Shown here piece by piece: positions 44,400-52,331 of a stretch of 64,000 nt of DNA. Made by a program: the position numbers and the translations under genes. The notes beneath the pieces are model-generated. The model saw only the letters and a list, made by a program, of their open reading frames with translations, ran no database searches and was not told the origin of the DNA. The stretch lies in assembly GCA_016709025.1 (NCBI GenBank), contig JADJEQ010000005.1, positions 124,001-188,000 of the forward strand, in the 5' to 3' direction. Source of the DNA: Bacteroidales bacterium (GTDB lineage Bacteria; Bacteroidota; Bacteroidia; Bacteroidales; Lentimicrobiaceae). The first letter of the stretch is position 1; each line of letters begins with the position of its first letter.

Positions 44400-46151
44400 T
44401 TAACTCGCGTACCTGCGTTTTCTGATGGTAAATTGTATCATTCCGAAAAGAATTACGAGCAATACAGGTGCTGCAATGTTGATGAGTTGCCACATCAGGA
44501 GTTGGTTGCGGGCTCTCGTTACATCAAGAGCCCTTAGTCTCAGTTCGCGCGACCTCACAGACATAAGTCCGGTGTCATCACACAGGTAATTTACGCAATT
44601 CATGATGAAATCACTGTTGCCGAATGTTTGTCCGGTGTGCCGGTCATAACCCAGCGGCAAAGGCATCAGGTTTCCGTTATTCATCTGCACCTGATTTTTG
44701 ATGATATCACCATCGCTGATAACAATCATCCGGTTATCCTTCACCTTTTCGGTGAACCCGAGCTCAGGGGCCTGCGAAATTTCGGAGGTAAGACGGTTAT
44801 TGAACAACGATTCAAATTCTCCTTCCAACAGCACTGCTACCGATTGGGGTGGATCAGCATAATCTTTCGGATCGGGATCTTTTCGCAGGAGATCGAGCGA
44901 AATCATGACAGGGGTTTGAGCAATACGGGTATATTCTGAAGTTTTGAGCAGGCTGGTTTTTCTGATTACAGGACTTCCAACCGTGTCGATGCTGCTCACA
45001 AATTCAGTTCTTACTGCATTCAGGTTGTTCACAATGGGATGGGATGAAGTAGCTGCCAATACCGGGAAAAAGTACCACGGAAAGAAACTGAACTGTGGTT
45101 GGTTTCCTGTATGACCGGTGATCATCGGAATGGGCAATGCATTCAGATCAAGCAAAAGATTGCTGTTAAGCCTGACCCCATATTTAAAAAGCTGGTCGTT
45201 CAGATTGATGTCCTGTGTAATCCCGACTGAATTATCGGTCGTCTTCAGACTATCCATGGTTGCAGAAACGGGTTCGACCAGCCAGAGTACCCTGCCTCCC
45301 TGCATAATAAACTGGTCGATGATAAATTTGTCTTTTTCGCTGAAAACAGAATCGGGTTTGGCAATTACGATGGCTTTGAATTTGTTGACTATGCTGAACG
45401 AACCATCTTCATTTTCTTTACGTTCAGTTAGTGCATTGACATTACCGCTTATTTTCACCCTTTCAACCTTGTAATAATCGCTTAGTGAATAGGTAATGTC
45501 GGCAGTTTCAATGGGTGTAAGCTCCCCGTGCCCGCTGGTAAAGGCGATTTCCGGTTTACTTGTTGTACTGAGTTTTCTGATGGCATTCGAGATATTGTAT
45601 TCGAGTGCCTGAATTGAATTGTTGATGATCGCCTCCGGAGGTGCTCCAAGCTGATCGGCCAGCAGGCTGACCGGAATTTCGCGGCCTTTGTAGGTTACCA
45701 ATGCGCCCGGGAATATGCGCTGCTGCTCCTGCCCCTGTTTTTTACGAACATTGATATCGGTAGGCTCAAGTCCCTGTTGAATCAGTCTTTCGTAAATCTC
45801 ACCCCGGGTTTTTGCATTCTCAGCTGCCGAAGGATTTATAAATTCATATTCAATGTTGTCGCTGTAAGCCCTGAATTCATCCAGCATTTCACGGGTTGAT
45901 CTGGCAAGTAATTTGAATCCGGCAGGGAACTCACCATCAAGGTAAACTTTGAAGTAGATGATGTCATCGGTTTCGCGAAGAAGTTTTTTCGTGGAAGGGG
46001 AGAGGGAGTAACGGTTTTCTGTAGTCAGGTCAAACCTGGTAAAGATGAATGAACCGATCACATTGATCAGGATGATGATGACCACAGCCAGAACAAACTG
46101 AATGATGTTGTTGCGGCGAATATCTGTATGGCTTTTAGGCGAAGTTTCCAT
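44400..46151 (-). CDS. gldG: Gliding-motility-associated ABC transporter auxiliary protein GldG
   Basis: The 583-aa protein has an N-terminal membrane helix (about 15-37), then a large ABC_transp_aux region with E-I-A-F-T-S-G-H-G-E-L (about 200-210) and D-G-D-I-I-K-N (about 476-482), and a C-terminal helix (about 552-572). It pairs with the permease GldF 14 bp upstream. GldF-GldG and an ATPase (GldA) form an ABC complex involved in gliding in some Bacteroidota. Gliding itself cannot be concluded, because no motor genes are in the window. Confidence 0.9.
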   Translation of the reverse strand: METSPKSHTDIRRNNIIQFVLAVVIIILINVIGSFIFTRFDLTTENRYSLSPSTKKLLRETDDIIYFKVYLDGEFPAGFKLLARSTREMLDEFRAYSDNIEYEFINPSAAENAKTRGEIYERLIQQGLEPTDINVRKKQGQEQQRIFPGALVTYKGREIPVSLLADQLGAPPEAIINNSIQALEYNISNAIRKLSTTSKPEIAFTSGHGELTPIETADITYSLSDYYKVERVKISGNVNALTERKENEDGSFSIVNKFKAIVIAKPDSVFSEKDKFIIDQFIMQGGRVLWLVEPVSATMDSLKTTDNSVGITQDINLNDQLFKYGVRLNSNLLLDLNALPIPMITGHTGNQPQFSFFPWYFFPVLAATSSHPIVNNLNAVRTEFVSSIDTVGSPVIRKTSLLKTSEYTRIAQTPVMISLDLLRKDPDPKDYADPPQSVAVLLEGEFESLFNNRLTSEISQAPELGFTEKVKDNRMIVISDGDIIKNQVQMNNGNLMPLPLGYDRHTGQTFGNSDFIMNCVNYLCDDTGLMSVRSRELRLRALDVTRARNQLLMWQLINIAAPVLLVILFGMIQFTIRKRRYAS

Positions 46152-46165
46152 TTGTTTTCCTCTCC

Positions 46166-46939
46166 TTAATTACCGGTAATTTTTTTCGTTTTCTTCTCCT
46201 CTTTTTCCCATTTCCGGCTCTCAAGAACGATCTTTGTGAGCAGCACAAAAATAATGATCAGGCTGAGGAAGTAGATTACATCGCGGGTGTCGATCACTCC
46301 CCGGCTCATGGAGGCATAGTGGGCCTGAATGCCGAGCGAAAGAATGAAAAGATCAGCTTTCCCGAACAGGGCCAGGCCAGAGATAAAATCAAATCCGGTA
46401 TAGGCAAATCCACTTAGAACCAATGCAAGAATAAAAGCAATAATCTGGTTATCGGTAATTGATGAAACAAACAACCCGATGGCAACAAATGCCGATGCAA
46501 GGAAAAGGAGTCCGAGATAAGAGCCCCACATTCCACCCATATCCATGTTGCCTTTGGGCAGACCAAGCAGGTATACCGAGAGGGCATATACCAGGGTAGG
46601 TAACAGCGAGAAGAAAACCAGTGTAACCCCTGCCAGGTATTTGGCCATAATAATCTGAAGATCGGTAATGGGTTTGGTGAGCAACATTTCAATCGTTCCG
46701 CTCTTTTTCTCATCGGCAAAGGTGCGCATGGTAATGGCCGGTATCAGAAACAGGAAGACAAAGGGTGCCAGCATAAACAGGTTGTCGAGGCTGGCATACC
46801 CGTTTTCAATGATGTTGAATCCCAGCGGGAAAACCCACAGGAATAAACCATTTATCAGCAGGAATACGATGATTGCCAGGTAACCGATCAGTGAATTGAG
46901 GAAACTGAAGATTTCCTTCCGGTAAAGTGTAAACATCAT
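46166..46939 (-). CDS. gldF: ABC transporter permease GldF
   Basis: The 257-aa membrane protein has about six helices and the ABC-2 permease pattern T-F-A-D-E-K-K-S-G-T-I-E-M-L-L-T-K-P (about 72-89). It fits GldF of the Bacteroidota. The gene heads the gldF-gldG-DUF4340 operon. The ATPase partner is not in the window. Position 46936 (second Met) is an equally good start. Confidence 0.9.
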   Translation of the reverse strand: MMFTLYRKEIFSFLNSLIGYLAIIVFLLINGLFLWVFPLGFNIIENGYASLDNLFMLAPFVFLFLIPAITMRTFADEKKSGTIEMLLTKPITDLQIIMAKYLAGVTLVFFSLLPTLVYALSVYLLGLPKGNMDMGGMWGSYLGLLFLASAFVAIGLFVSSITDNQIIAFILALVLSGFAYTGFDFISGLALFGKADLFILSLGIQAHYASMSRGVIDTRDVIYFLSLIIIFVLLTKIVLESRKWEKEEKKTKKITGN

Positions 46940-47059
46940 AATAATTCGGACTTCATTCAGGCCGCTAAATTACTCAAAATAGGCTTTGAGGGGGAACGGG
47001 GCTGAAATATTTAAAGCCTGAATGAAAGGGAACGAGTATAAATAGGAAACTGACTCTGC

Positions 47060-47842
47060 TTACCTGAATTCAATCAGGATAACATCATCGTTTTTAATCC
47101 CCAGCAGGCTTGCTGCATTGCCCTTATTGATGGCGATTTCGAGAAATCCGGTGGTGCTGAAGAGCACTGCAATTTCACCTTCCGGAACTTCTCCATAAGC
47201 ATCGCGTACAGCACTCACCGGATGTTGCTTCCCTTTTATGATAAGCGTGAATCTGCGGTTTTTGCCGATTTCGGTAAACTCTGCTGCGGTAATGTTGATG
47301 AAGACATTCTCGTAATTATCAATGTAAATGGCCCTTCCGGCAATGCTGTTACCGTTAATCTGGGGTTGTAGGGTAATCAGAGCCTTCAGTTCACTCCTGA
47401 CATCTCCCAGTTCGTCAATACTGCCGCCGTTTGCAAGATGCACCGCGGCCTTTACAAAACGGTCGCGGGTGGAAAAAATAAAATATCCGGTATCCTGAGC
47501 AAGGGTTAGCTCAACAATCTTCTCAGGATGACTGTTGAACATCAGGGTAAAAACCCCGTTGTCGGCCCCTATAAAATAATGGCCTTTATATTCAATGGCA
47601 ACATGCGGAGTAGCTTCCGATTCTTCTGTGTTTACCCCTACAATATGGATGCTTCCTTCGGGAAATGAAGAAAATGAATTACGCAGGATAAACGATGCTT
47701 TTTTAACATCAAAAGGCGGAATGTGGTGCGTGATGTCAACAATCCGTGCTTCGGGAAGCTTTGTCAGGATGGCTCCCTTTACCGCTCCGGCATAGTGATC
47801 GCGCATGCCCCAATCTGTCGTTAACGTAATTACCGGAACCAT
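47060..47842 (-). CDS. SAM hydrolase-type protein (DUF62 family)
   Basis: The 260-aa protein carries the family signature T-L-T-T-D-W-G-M-R-D-H-Y-A-G-A-V-K-G (about 6-23), followed by H-H-I-P-P-F-D-V and G-A-D-N-G-V-F-T-L (about 92-100). The C-terminal domain is a smaller beta barrel. Relatives hydrolyse S-adenosylmethionine to adenosine and methionine; chlorinase and fluorinase enzymes are distant relatives. A plain SAM hydrolase is the likeliest function. It is a single-gene unit upstream of a divergent Dabb protein. Confidence 0.9.
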   Translation of the reverse strand: MVPVITLTTDWGMRDHYAGAVKGAILTKLPEARIVDITHHIPPFDVKKASFILRNSFSSFPEGSIHIVGVNTEESEATPHVAIEYKGHYFIGADNGVFTLMFNSHPEKIVELTLAQDTGYFIFSTRDRFVKAAVHLANGGSIDELGDVRSELKALITLQPQINGNSIAGRAIYIDNYENVFINITAAEFTEIGKNRRFTLIIKGKQHPVSAVRDAYGEVPEGEIAVLFSTTGFLEIAINKGNAASLLGIKNDDVILIEFR

Positions 47843-48007
47843 AGATTTCTGATTTTTTCAGCTTATGCAAAATTACATTATCCATATTGGTTAGCAAGAA
47901 ATAAAAAGCAAATATTATCAAAACCGGAAAAACAGGATTTTTGCACTTTATCCGGATTTTATAAGTACTCAATGAATGTTTTTATAATTTCGCCAAAACA
48001 TAACCAG

Positions 48008-48310
48008 ATGATCAGGCATATTGTATTATTCAGGCTGGCGGAAATCCTGCCTGCAGATGAGAAAAAGGAATTGTTAAACACAGTGAAACGAAAACTGGAA
48101 GCGTTGCCCGCATTGATTCCGGAGATCCGGTTCTTTGAGATCGGCATCAATTCAACCATTGATCCCAAAGCTGCCGATCTATCATTGCTGAGTGATTTTG
48201 ACAGTATGGAATCACTGCAGACCTACCAGGAGCATCCTGCCCACAGGGATTTCATTAACTGGAACCGGGGGAAATGTCCTAAACTTTCGGTGGTTGATTA
48301 TGCGTATTAA
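48008..48310 (+). CDS. Dabb-family stress-response barrel protein
   Basis: The 100-aa protein is a ferredoxin-like Dabb domain: M-I-R-H-I-V-L-F-R-L (1-10), F-E-I-G-I-N (about 46-51) and Y-Q-E-H-P-A-H-R-D-F-I (about 75-85). The family is oligomeric and some members are enzymes or stress-related; this one is unassigned. The ATG at 48008 is chosen because the 12-codon upstream extension is not family-like. It is divergent from the SAM hydrolase gene and 60 bp before a lipoprotein gene. Confidence 0.88.
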   Translation: MIRHIVLFRLAEILPADEKKELLNTVKRKLEALPALIPEIRFFEIGINSTIDPKAADLSLLSDFDSMESLQTYQEHPAHRDFINWNRGKCPKLSVVDYAY

Positions 48311-48370
48311 CGCCAGGATGTCTGTGGCAGGAAATTTGTGCCTGAAAATAATTTTAACTCTGATTTAACT

Positions 48371-48814
48371 ATGAGCAAATCCAAACTGTTCCTGAGCCTG
48401 TTGCTATTTTCTGTTATAATAACCTCCTGCGAACTGCAGGGCGAAAGCCACGAAAAATATACCAGCTACGTAAGCATTACAGAAACTACTTTGCCCGATA
48501 GTGTTGTCATCGGGCAAACTGTTCCGGTATATGCAAAAGCCATGGCACCCAATGGTTGCTGGTCTGATCTGACAATATTTCTGGGGAAGTCTGTCCTGTC
48601 GGACACGATCTATGCAATTTCTGCAACCGGTTTATTCGAATCCTACAATGGGATCTGTTCAGAAATACTTATTACTGCCGATACTACATTTGAATTCAAA
48701 CCTGATACTGTAGGTACATTCATTTTTGCTTCTTATTCAGCACTTTTAGTTCCTTCATATGACACGCTGGTTGTGTCGGACACCGCTGACAGGAAAAGCC
48801 CGGTAAAGAAATGA
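48371..48814 (+). CDS. Hypothetical lipoprotein
   Basis: Counted from ATG 48371 the protein has 147 residues. Its lipobox is I-T-S-C (Cys20). The rest is beta-rich, with two cysteines (N-G-C-W-S and G-I-C-S-E) that could form a disulfide, and a C-terminal T-F-I-F-A-S-Y segment. I recognise no family. The metalloprotease-like gene follows 16 bp later, so the pair is probably an operon. The upstream start at 48338 would disturb the lipoprotein signal. Confidence 0.65.
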   Translation: MSKSKLFLSLLLFSVIITSCELQGESHEKYTSYVSITETTLPDSVVIGQTVPVYAKAMAPNGCWSDLTIFLGKSVLSDTIYAISATGLFESYNGICSEILITADTTFEFKPDTVGTFIFASYSALLVPSYDTLVVSDTADRKSPVKK

Positions 48815-48830
48815 TTTAAAGGTTTGATTT

Positions 48831-49253
48831 ATGATTCACGGGAGATTTGAAGGCATACATTTGATATCCATCAATGCCGGCAATTTCCGCAGAGGTGCCG
48901 CTGTTACCATTCCGGGACTTGGAATCATTACTGGTGATTCCGGAGTGGAAGACACTGATTTGTTGCGTCATGAATTTGGCCATATAGTGCAATACAGGAA
49001 GTGGGGTTTTGTTTTTTACTGGACTAAAATTGCACCTGTAAGTTTATGGAGTGCCCGTAGAGCGAACATAGATAAATCTTACCGACATATGGATTGCTGG
49101 ACGGAATGGTCGGCCAACCTGCTTAGCTACCATTATTTTAATTCGCCTGGTGACTGGGATTTCATCAACTATCCGTTGAAGCCGCCTTCTGAAAATCCGG
49201 ATTTAATACCTGAAAGAGTTAACAGGTACCTTAAAAGTTATGTGCAGGTATAA
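48831..49253 (+). CDS. Putative zinc-metalloprotease-like protein with HExxH motif
   Basis: The 140-aa protein has a clear H-E-F-G-H motif (47-51) with following I-V-Q-Y, the layout of zinc-binding peptidase helices. The third ligand is unclear; E92 in W-T-E-W-S-A-N is one candidate. It lacks a signal peptide in the reading chosen. The D-C-W-T-E-W-S-A-N-L segment resembles the post-HExxH part of small DUF-type metallopeptidases. It follows a lipoprotein gene by 16 bp; its substrate is unknown. Confidence 0.6.
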   Translation: MIHGRFEGIHLISINAGNFRRGAAVTIPGLGIITGDSGVEDTDLLRHEFGHIVQYRKWGFVFYWTKIAPVSLWSARRANIDKSYRHMDCWTEWSANLLSYHYFNSPGDWDFINYPLKPPSENPDLIPERVNRYLKSYVQV

Positions 49254-49281
49254 ATCAAACAAAACACAATCCGAAGCTCAG

Positions 49282-49530
49282 TTATTTTGCCGGGGGAATG
49301 TTCGCTGCTTCCGATTTTTCTAACCGGGACTTCCTTTTTCTGAGCCCAATGGCAATATGGAAAAAGTATCCGAAACCGGCCCCAAGCAGAAACATGATAA
49401 ACAACATCAGTGACAATGACATTTTAAACTCCCAGAAAAAGAGAGTAACCGCAGCGATTTCAGAATTCTGGATCGCAAAAATGACGAGCAGGATTGCTGC
49501 AATAATGGAAACAATGGCTGATTTTGACAT
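49282..49530 (-). CDS. LapA-family (DUF1049) membrane protein
   Basis: The 82-aa protein has two transmembrane helices (about 4-21 and 37-60) with the family motif A-I-Q-N-S-E-I-A-A-V-T-L-F-F-W and a basic C-terminal tail (R-K-R-K-S-R). LapA proteins help lipopolysaccharide assembly in Proteobacteria; the Bacteroidota role is unproven. It is divergent from the BNR protein, with both promoters in the 101-bp gap. Confidence 0.82.
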   Translation of the reverse strand: MSKSAIVSIIAAILLVIFAIQNSEIAAVTLFFWEFKMSLSLMLFIMFLLGAGFGYFFHIAIGLRKRKSRLEKSEAANIPPAK

Positions 49531-49557
49531 TTGAGCCGGCTTTTAGGTTTACAGTCT

Positions 49558-49565
49558 CAAAGTTA
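49558..49565 (-). promoter_or_regulatory. -7 box for the LapA gene
   Basis: The minus strand reads TAACTTTG, matching TAnnTTTG, 28 bp upstream of the start. It is back to back with the plus-strand box at 49576-49583. Confidence 0.45.
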
Positions 49566-49575
49566 GGATAATTTT

Positions 49576-49583
49576 TATCTTTG
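49576..49583 (+). promoter_or_regulatory. -7 box for the BNR protein gene
   Basis: tatctttg matches TAnnTTTG and lies 49 bp upstream of the start. It overlaps a region with the divergent LapA promoter. Confidence 0.45.
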
Positions 49584-49631
49584 TGTCCGGCTAACTGAAA
49601 TTTTACTCTTTCTTATCTCAAATTCCACCTT

Positions 49632-52223
49632 ATGAAGTCCGGTAAATCAAGATTTCTTTTTACGTCTGTTCCTTTGCTGATCCTGTTTTTGGCAGGCGTT
49701 TTCCTGTCGTTGAACCATAAAACAGACAAAAATTCAGGGCATTTTATGCTCAGTAGGGTTGATCAGCCTAAAGGTCCGGGGTATCTGCCAACCGATTGGA
49801 TGGACAGGCAACGCACCTTTCCGAATGGAGGTATAAATACAACTTATTACCTGGCAGCAATGCATCAGGCAAGGGATTTGCATGCCTCTGCTGACCGGAG
49901 CACCTTTATCTGGGAGTTTGCCGGTCCGACGAATATTGGTGGCAGGATTACCGATATTGAAATTCCCGGTGAGTTATTCTCTACTGTTTATGTTGCAGCA
50001 GCATCGGGTGGTATTCTGAAAACCACCAACAGCGGAGCTACCTGGACCAATATTTTCAAAGATCAATCTACCATTCCGGTAGGTGACATCGCAATCGATA
50101 AAACCAATACCAACCTGATTTATGCAGGTACCGGTGAAGCAAATTCTTCGAGTCAGAGTTTCAGGGGCGACGGCATTTACAAATCGACCGACGGTGGTGC
50201 TACCTGGCAGTTTTCAGGACTCGGGCTGTCGGCCTATATCGGGCGAATTGTCATCGATCATTCAGATTCGCAAAGGGTTTTTGCAGCTGCCTGTGGTAAC
50301 CTGTTTACACCCGACGGCAACCGGGGAGTTTACCGTACAACCAATGGTGGCAATACCTGGGAAAGGGTTCTTTTCGTAAGTGATTCAACTTCAGCCATTG
50401 ACATTGTTCAGCATCCGACCAATCCCGATATTCTGTATGCAGCTATGTGGGAACGTATGCGTGGACTTAATTACCGGCGTTCATTTGGAGAAACATCCGG
50501 CATCTGGAAATCGACCGATGGCGGTGATACCTGGACAGAATTAACCACTGGTTTGCCCCAGGGCAGTGAAACCGGTAGAATTGGACTTGCCATTTCACCA
50601 TCTTCTCCGTCAGTGCTTTATTCTTTCTATGACAATCAATTTGAAGTGGCGGTATATAAAACCCAGAACAGCGGGCAAAACTGGACACGTACCAACGATG
50701 GCTCCGTGCAGGGGATGAACAGTTCATTCGGCTGGTATTTCGGGCAGGTGAGGGTGCATCCCGAAGATCCCGACAGGGTTTATCTGCTGGGACAAATTAT
50801 GTTCACTACCGCCGATGGTGGAAATTCATGGAACGAAACCGGCTACGAAATGCATGTGGATCATCATGCACTTGTTTTTCATCCGGTTACGGGCCGTATG
50901 TATGAAGGTAACGACGGCGGGCTTTATTTCAGCGACGATGATGGAAACTCATGGGATAAAATCAATAACCTGCCACTCACCCAGTTTTATGACATTGAGA
51001 TCGACTACCTGAACCCCGACCGTTTGTACGGAGGAACACAGGATAACAACACCGTCCGCACATGGACCGGTCAAACGGGCGATTGGGAAGCCATATTGGG
51101 AGGTGATGGTTTTTACAGCCTCGTGGATTATACCAATTCCAATATTATTTATGCTGAGTATCAATACGGTGAGTTGCATAAATCAACCAATGGTGGTAGC
51201 TGGATGAATCCGATCAATGACTATTGGTCGTCCGACAGGGTAAACTGGTCGGCCCCGGTGGTCATGCATCCGGTAAATCCCCAGACGCTCTACTTTGGGA
51301 CTTACCGCGTATGGAAAACCACCAATGGCGGTAATTCATGGACTGCAGTCAGCGGTGATCTCACCAATGGCGACGATGGCAGTTCCTATCATACCCTCAC
51401 CACACTCGCGGTTTCATCCATTGAACCTGACATTTTGCTTGCAGGGAGTGACGACAGCAGAGTGCACCTCAGCACCAATGGAGGTTCGCTCTGGACCGAT
51501 ATCAGCAGCGGATTGCCCGAACGCTGGATAACCCGCGTGGCTACTGATCCGTTTGATGTGAATACCATTTATGTGACGCTTTCAGGCTTCAGGTGGGACG
51601 AGCCCATCGCGCACGTTTATAAATCGACAGATCTGGGCCAGACCTGGCAACCCATCAGCAGCGGGCTGCCTGAAATTCCTGTCAATGCTTTTGTGGCAGA
51701 TCCGGGTGAACAGGGCCGTTATTTTATCGGCACCGATGCAGGTGTTTTTATGAGTGAAAACGATGGCTCAACCTGGCAAAGCATGAATCAGGGGCTGGGA
51801 AATGTGCCGGTGACCTCAATGAAAATACATCCGGATGCGAACTTTCTCATTGTAGGAACTTATGGGCTATCGGCATATAAGTTTGACCTCAATCAGTTGA
51901 ATGTTGGCGTAAATAATAATCAATTGCCTGAGCAAACGCTCAGTATCTCAACTGTATATCCTAACCCTTTTAAATCTGGCAATGGCGGAGTGTTGAATAT
52001 TACGATCGGATGCTCCGTCACAGGCTTTGCTGATGTTACCCTGGTTGATCTTATGGGCCGCGAAGTAAGGAAATATATATCTGTCAGCTTGTTACAGGGT
52101 TTGAACACATTTATGTGGGATGGTAAATCCCATGATGGCAAGCCGGTAAAAACCGGAACCTACCTGATAAAAGTAGAATCCGGAACCAGGAAAGCATTCG
52201 GGAAGGTGTTGGTTATAGATTGA
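49632..52223 (+). CDS. Secreted BNR/VPS10-like repeat protein with T9SS C-terminal tail
   Basis: The 863-aa protein has an N-terminal signal or anchor (about 8-27). Many sortilin-like beta-propeller repeats (about 90-760) follow with recurring motifs K-T-T-N-S-G-x-T-W, K-S-T-D-G-G-A-T-W and T-N-G-G-N-S-W. The C-terminus (about 785-863: Y-P-N-P-F-K-S-G then D-G-K-S-H-D-G-K-P-V-K-T-G-T-Y) is a type A T9SS sorting domain. It should be exported through the outer membrane and surface-attached or released. Relatives include exo-acting glycosidase-like propellers; no catalytic motif is proven here. A terminator follows. Confidence 0.9.
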   Translation: MKSGKSRFLFTSVPLLILFLAGVFLSLNHKTDKNSGHFMLSRVDQPKGPGYLPTDWMDRQRTFPNGGINTTYYLAAMHQARDLHASADRSTFIWEFAGPTNIGGRITDIEIPGELFSTVYVAAASGGILKTTNSGATWTNIFKDQSTIPVGDIAIDKTNTNLIYAGTGEANSSSQSFRGDGIYKSTDGGATWQFSGLGLSAYIGRIVIDHSDSQRVFAAACGNLFTPDGNRGVYRTTNGGNTWERVLFVSDSTSAIDIVQHPTNPDILYAAMWERMRGLNYRRSFGETSGIWKSTDGGDTWTELTTGLPQGSETGRIGLAISPSSPSVLYSFYDNQFEVAVYKTQNSGQNWTRTNDGSVQGMNSSFGWYFGQVRVHPEDPDRVYLLGQIMFTTADGGNSWNETGYEMHVDHHALVFHPVTGRMYEGNDGGLYFSDDDGNSWDKINNLPLTQFYDIEIDYLNPDRLYGGTQDNNTVRTWTGQTGDWEAILGGDGFYSLVDYTNSNIIYAEYQYGELHKSTNGGSWMNPINDYWSSDRVNWSAPVVMHPVNPQTLYFGTYRVWKTTNGGNSWTAVSGDLTNGDDGSSYHTLTTLAVSSIEPDILLAGSDDSRVHLSTNGGSLWTDISSGLPERWITRVATDPFDVNTIYVTLSGFRWDEPIAHVYKSTDLGQTWQPISSGLPEIPVNAFVADPGEQGRYFIGTDAGVFMSENDGSTWQSMNQGLGNVPVTSMKIHPDANFLIVGTYGLSAYKFDLNQLNVGVNNNQLPEQTLSISTVYPNPFKSGNGGVLNITIGCSVTGFADVTLVDLMGREVRKYISVSLLQGLNTFMWDGKSHDGKPVKTGTYLIKVESGTRKAFGKVLVID

Positions 52224-52264
52224 AATTCAAGAATATGAGCACTTTATCTGGTTTATAATAAATC

Positions 52265-52310
52265 AAGAAAAGCAGTACCTTGAAGAATTTAAAGTACTGC
52301 TTTTCTTTTA
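52265..52310. terminator. Terminator between convergent genes
   Basis: aagaaaagcagtac (52265-52278) pairs with gtactgcttttctt (52294-52307) over 14 bp, with a 15-nt loop and T- and A-rich flanks. It serves the BNR gene and the convergent phosphate transporter gene. Confidence 0.8.
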
Positions 52311-52331
52311 TATTAATTTAAAATCAGTAAG

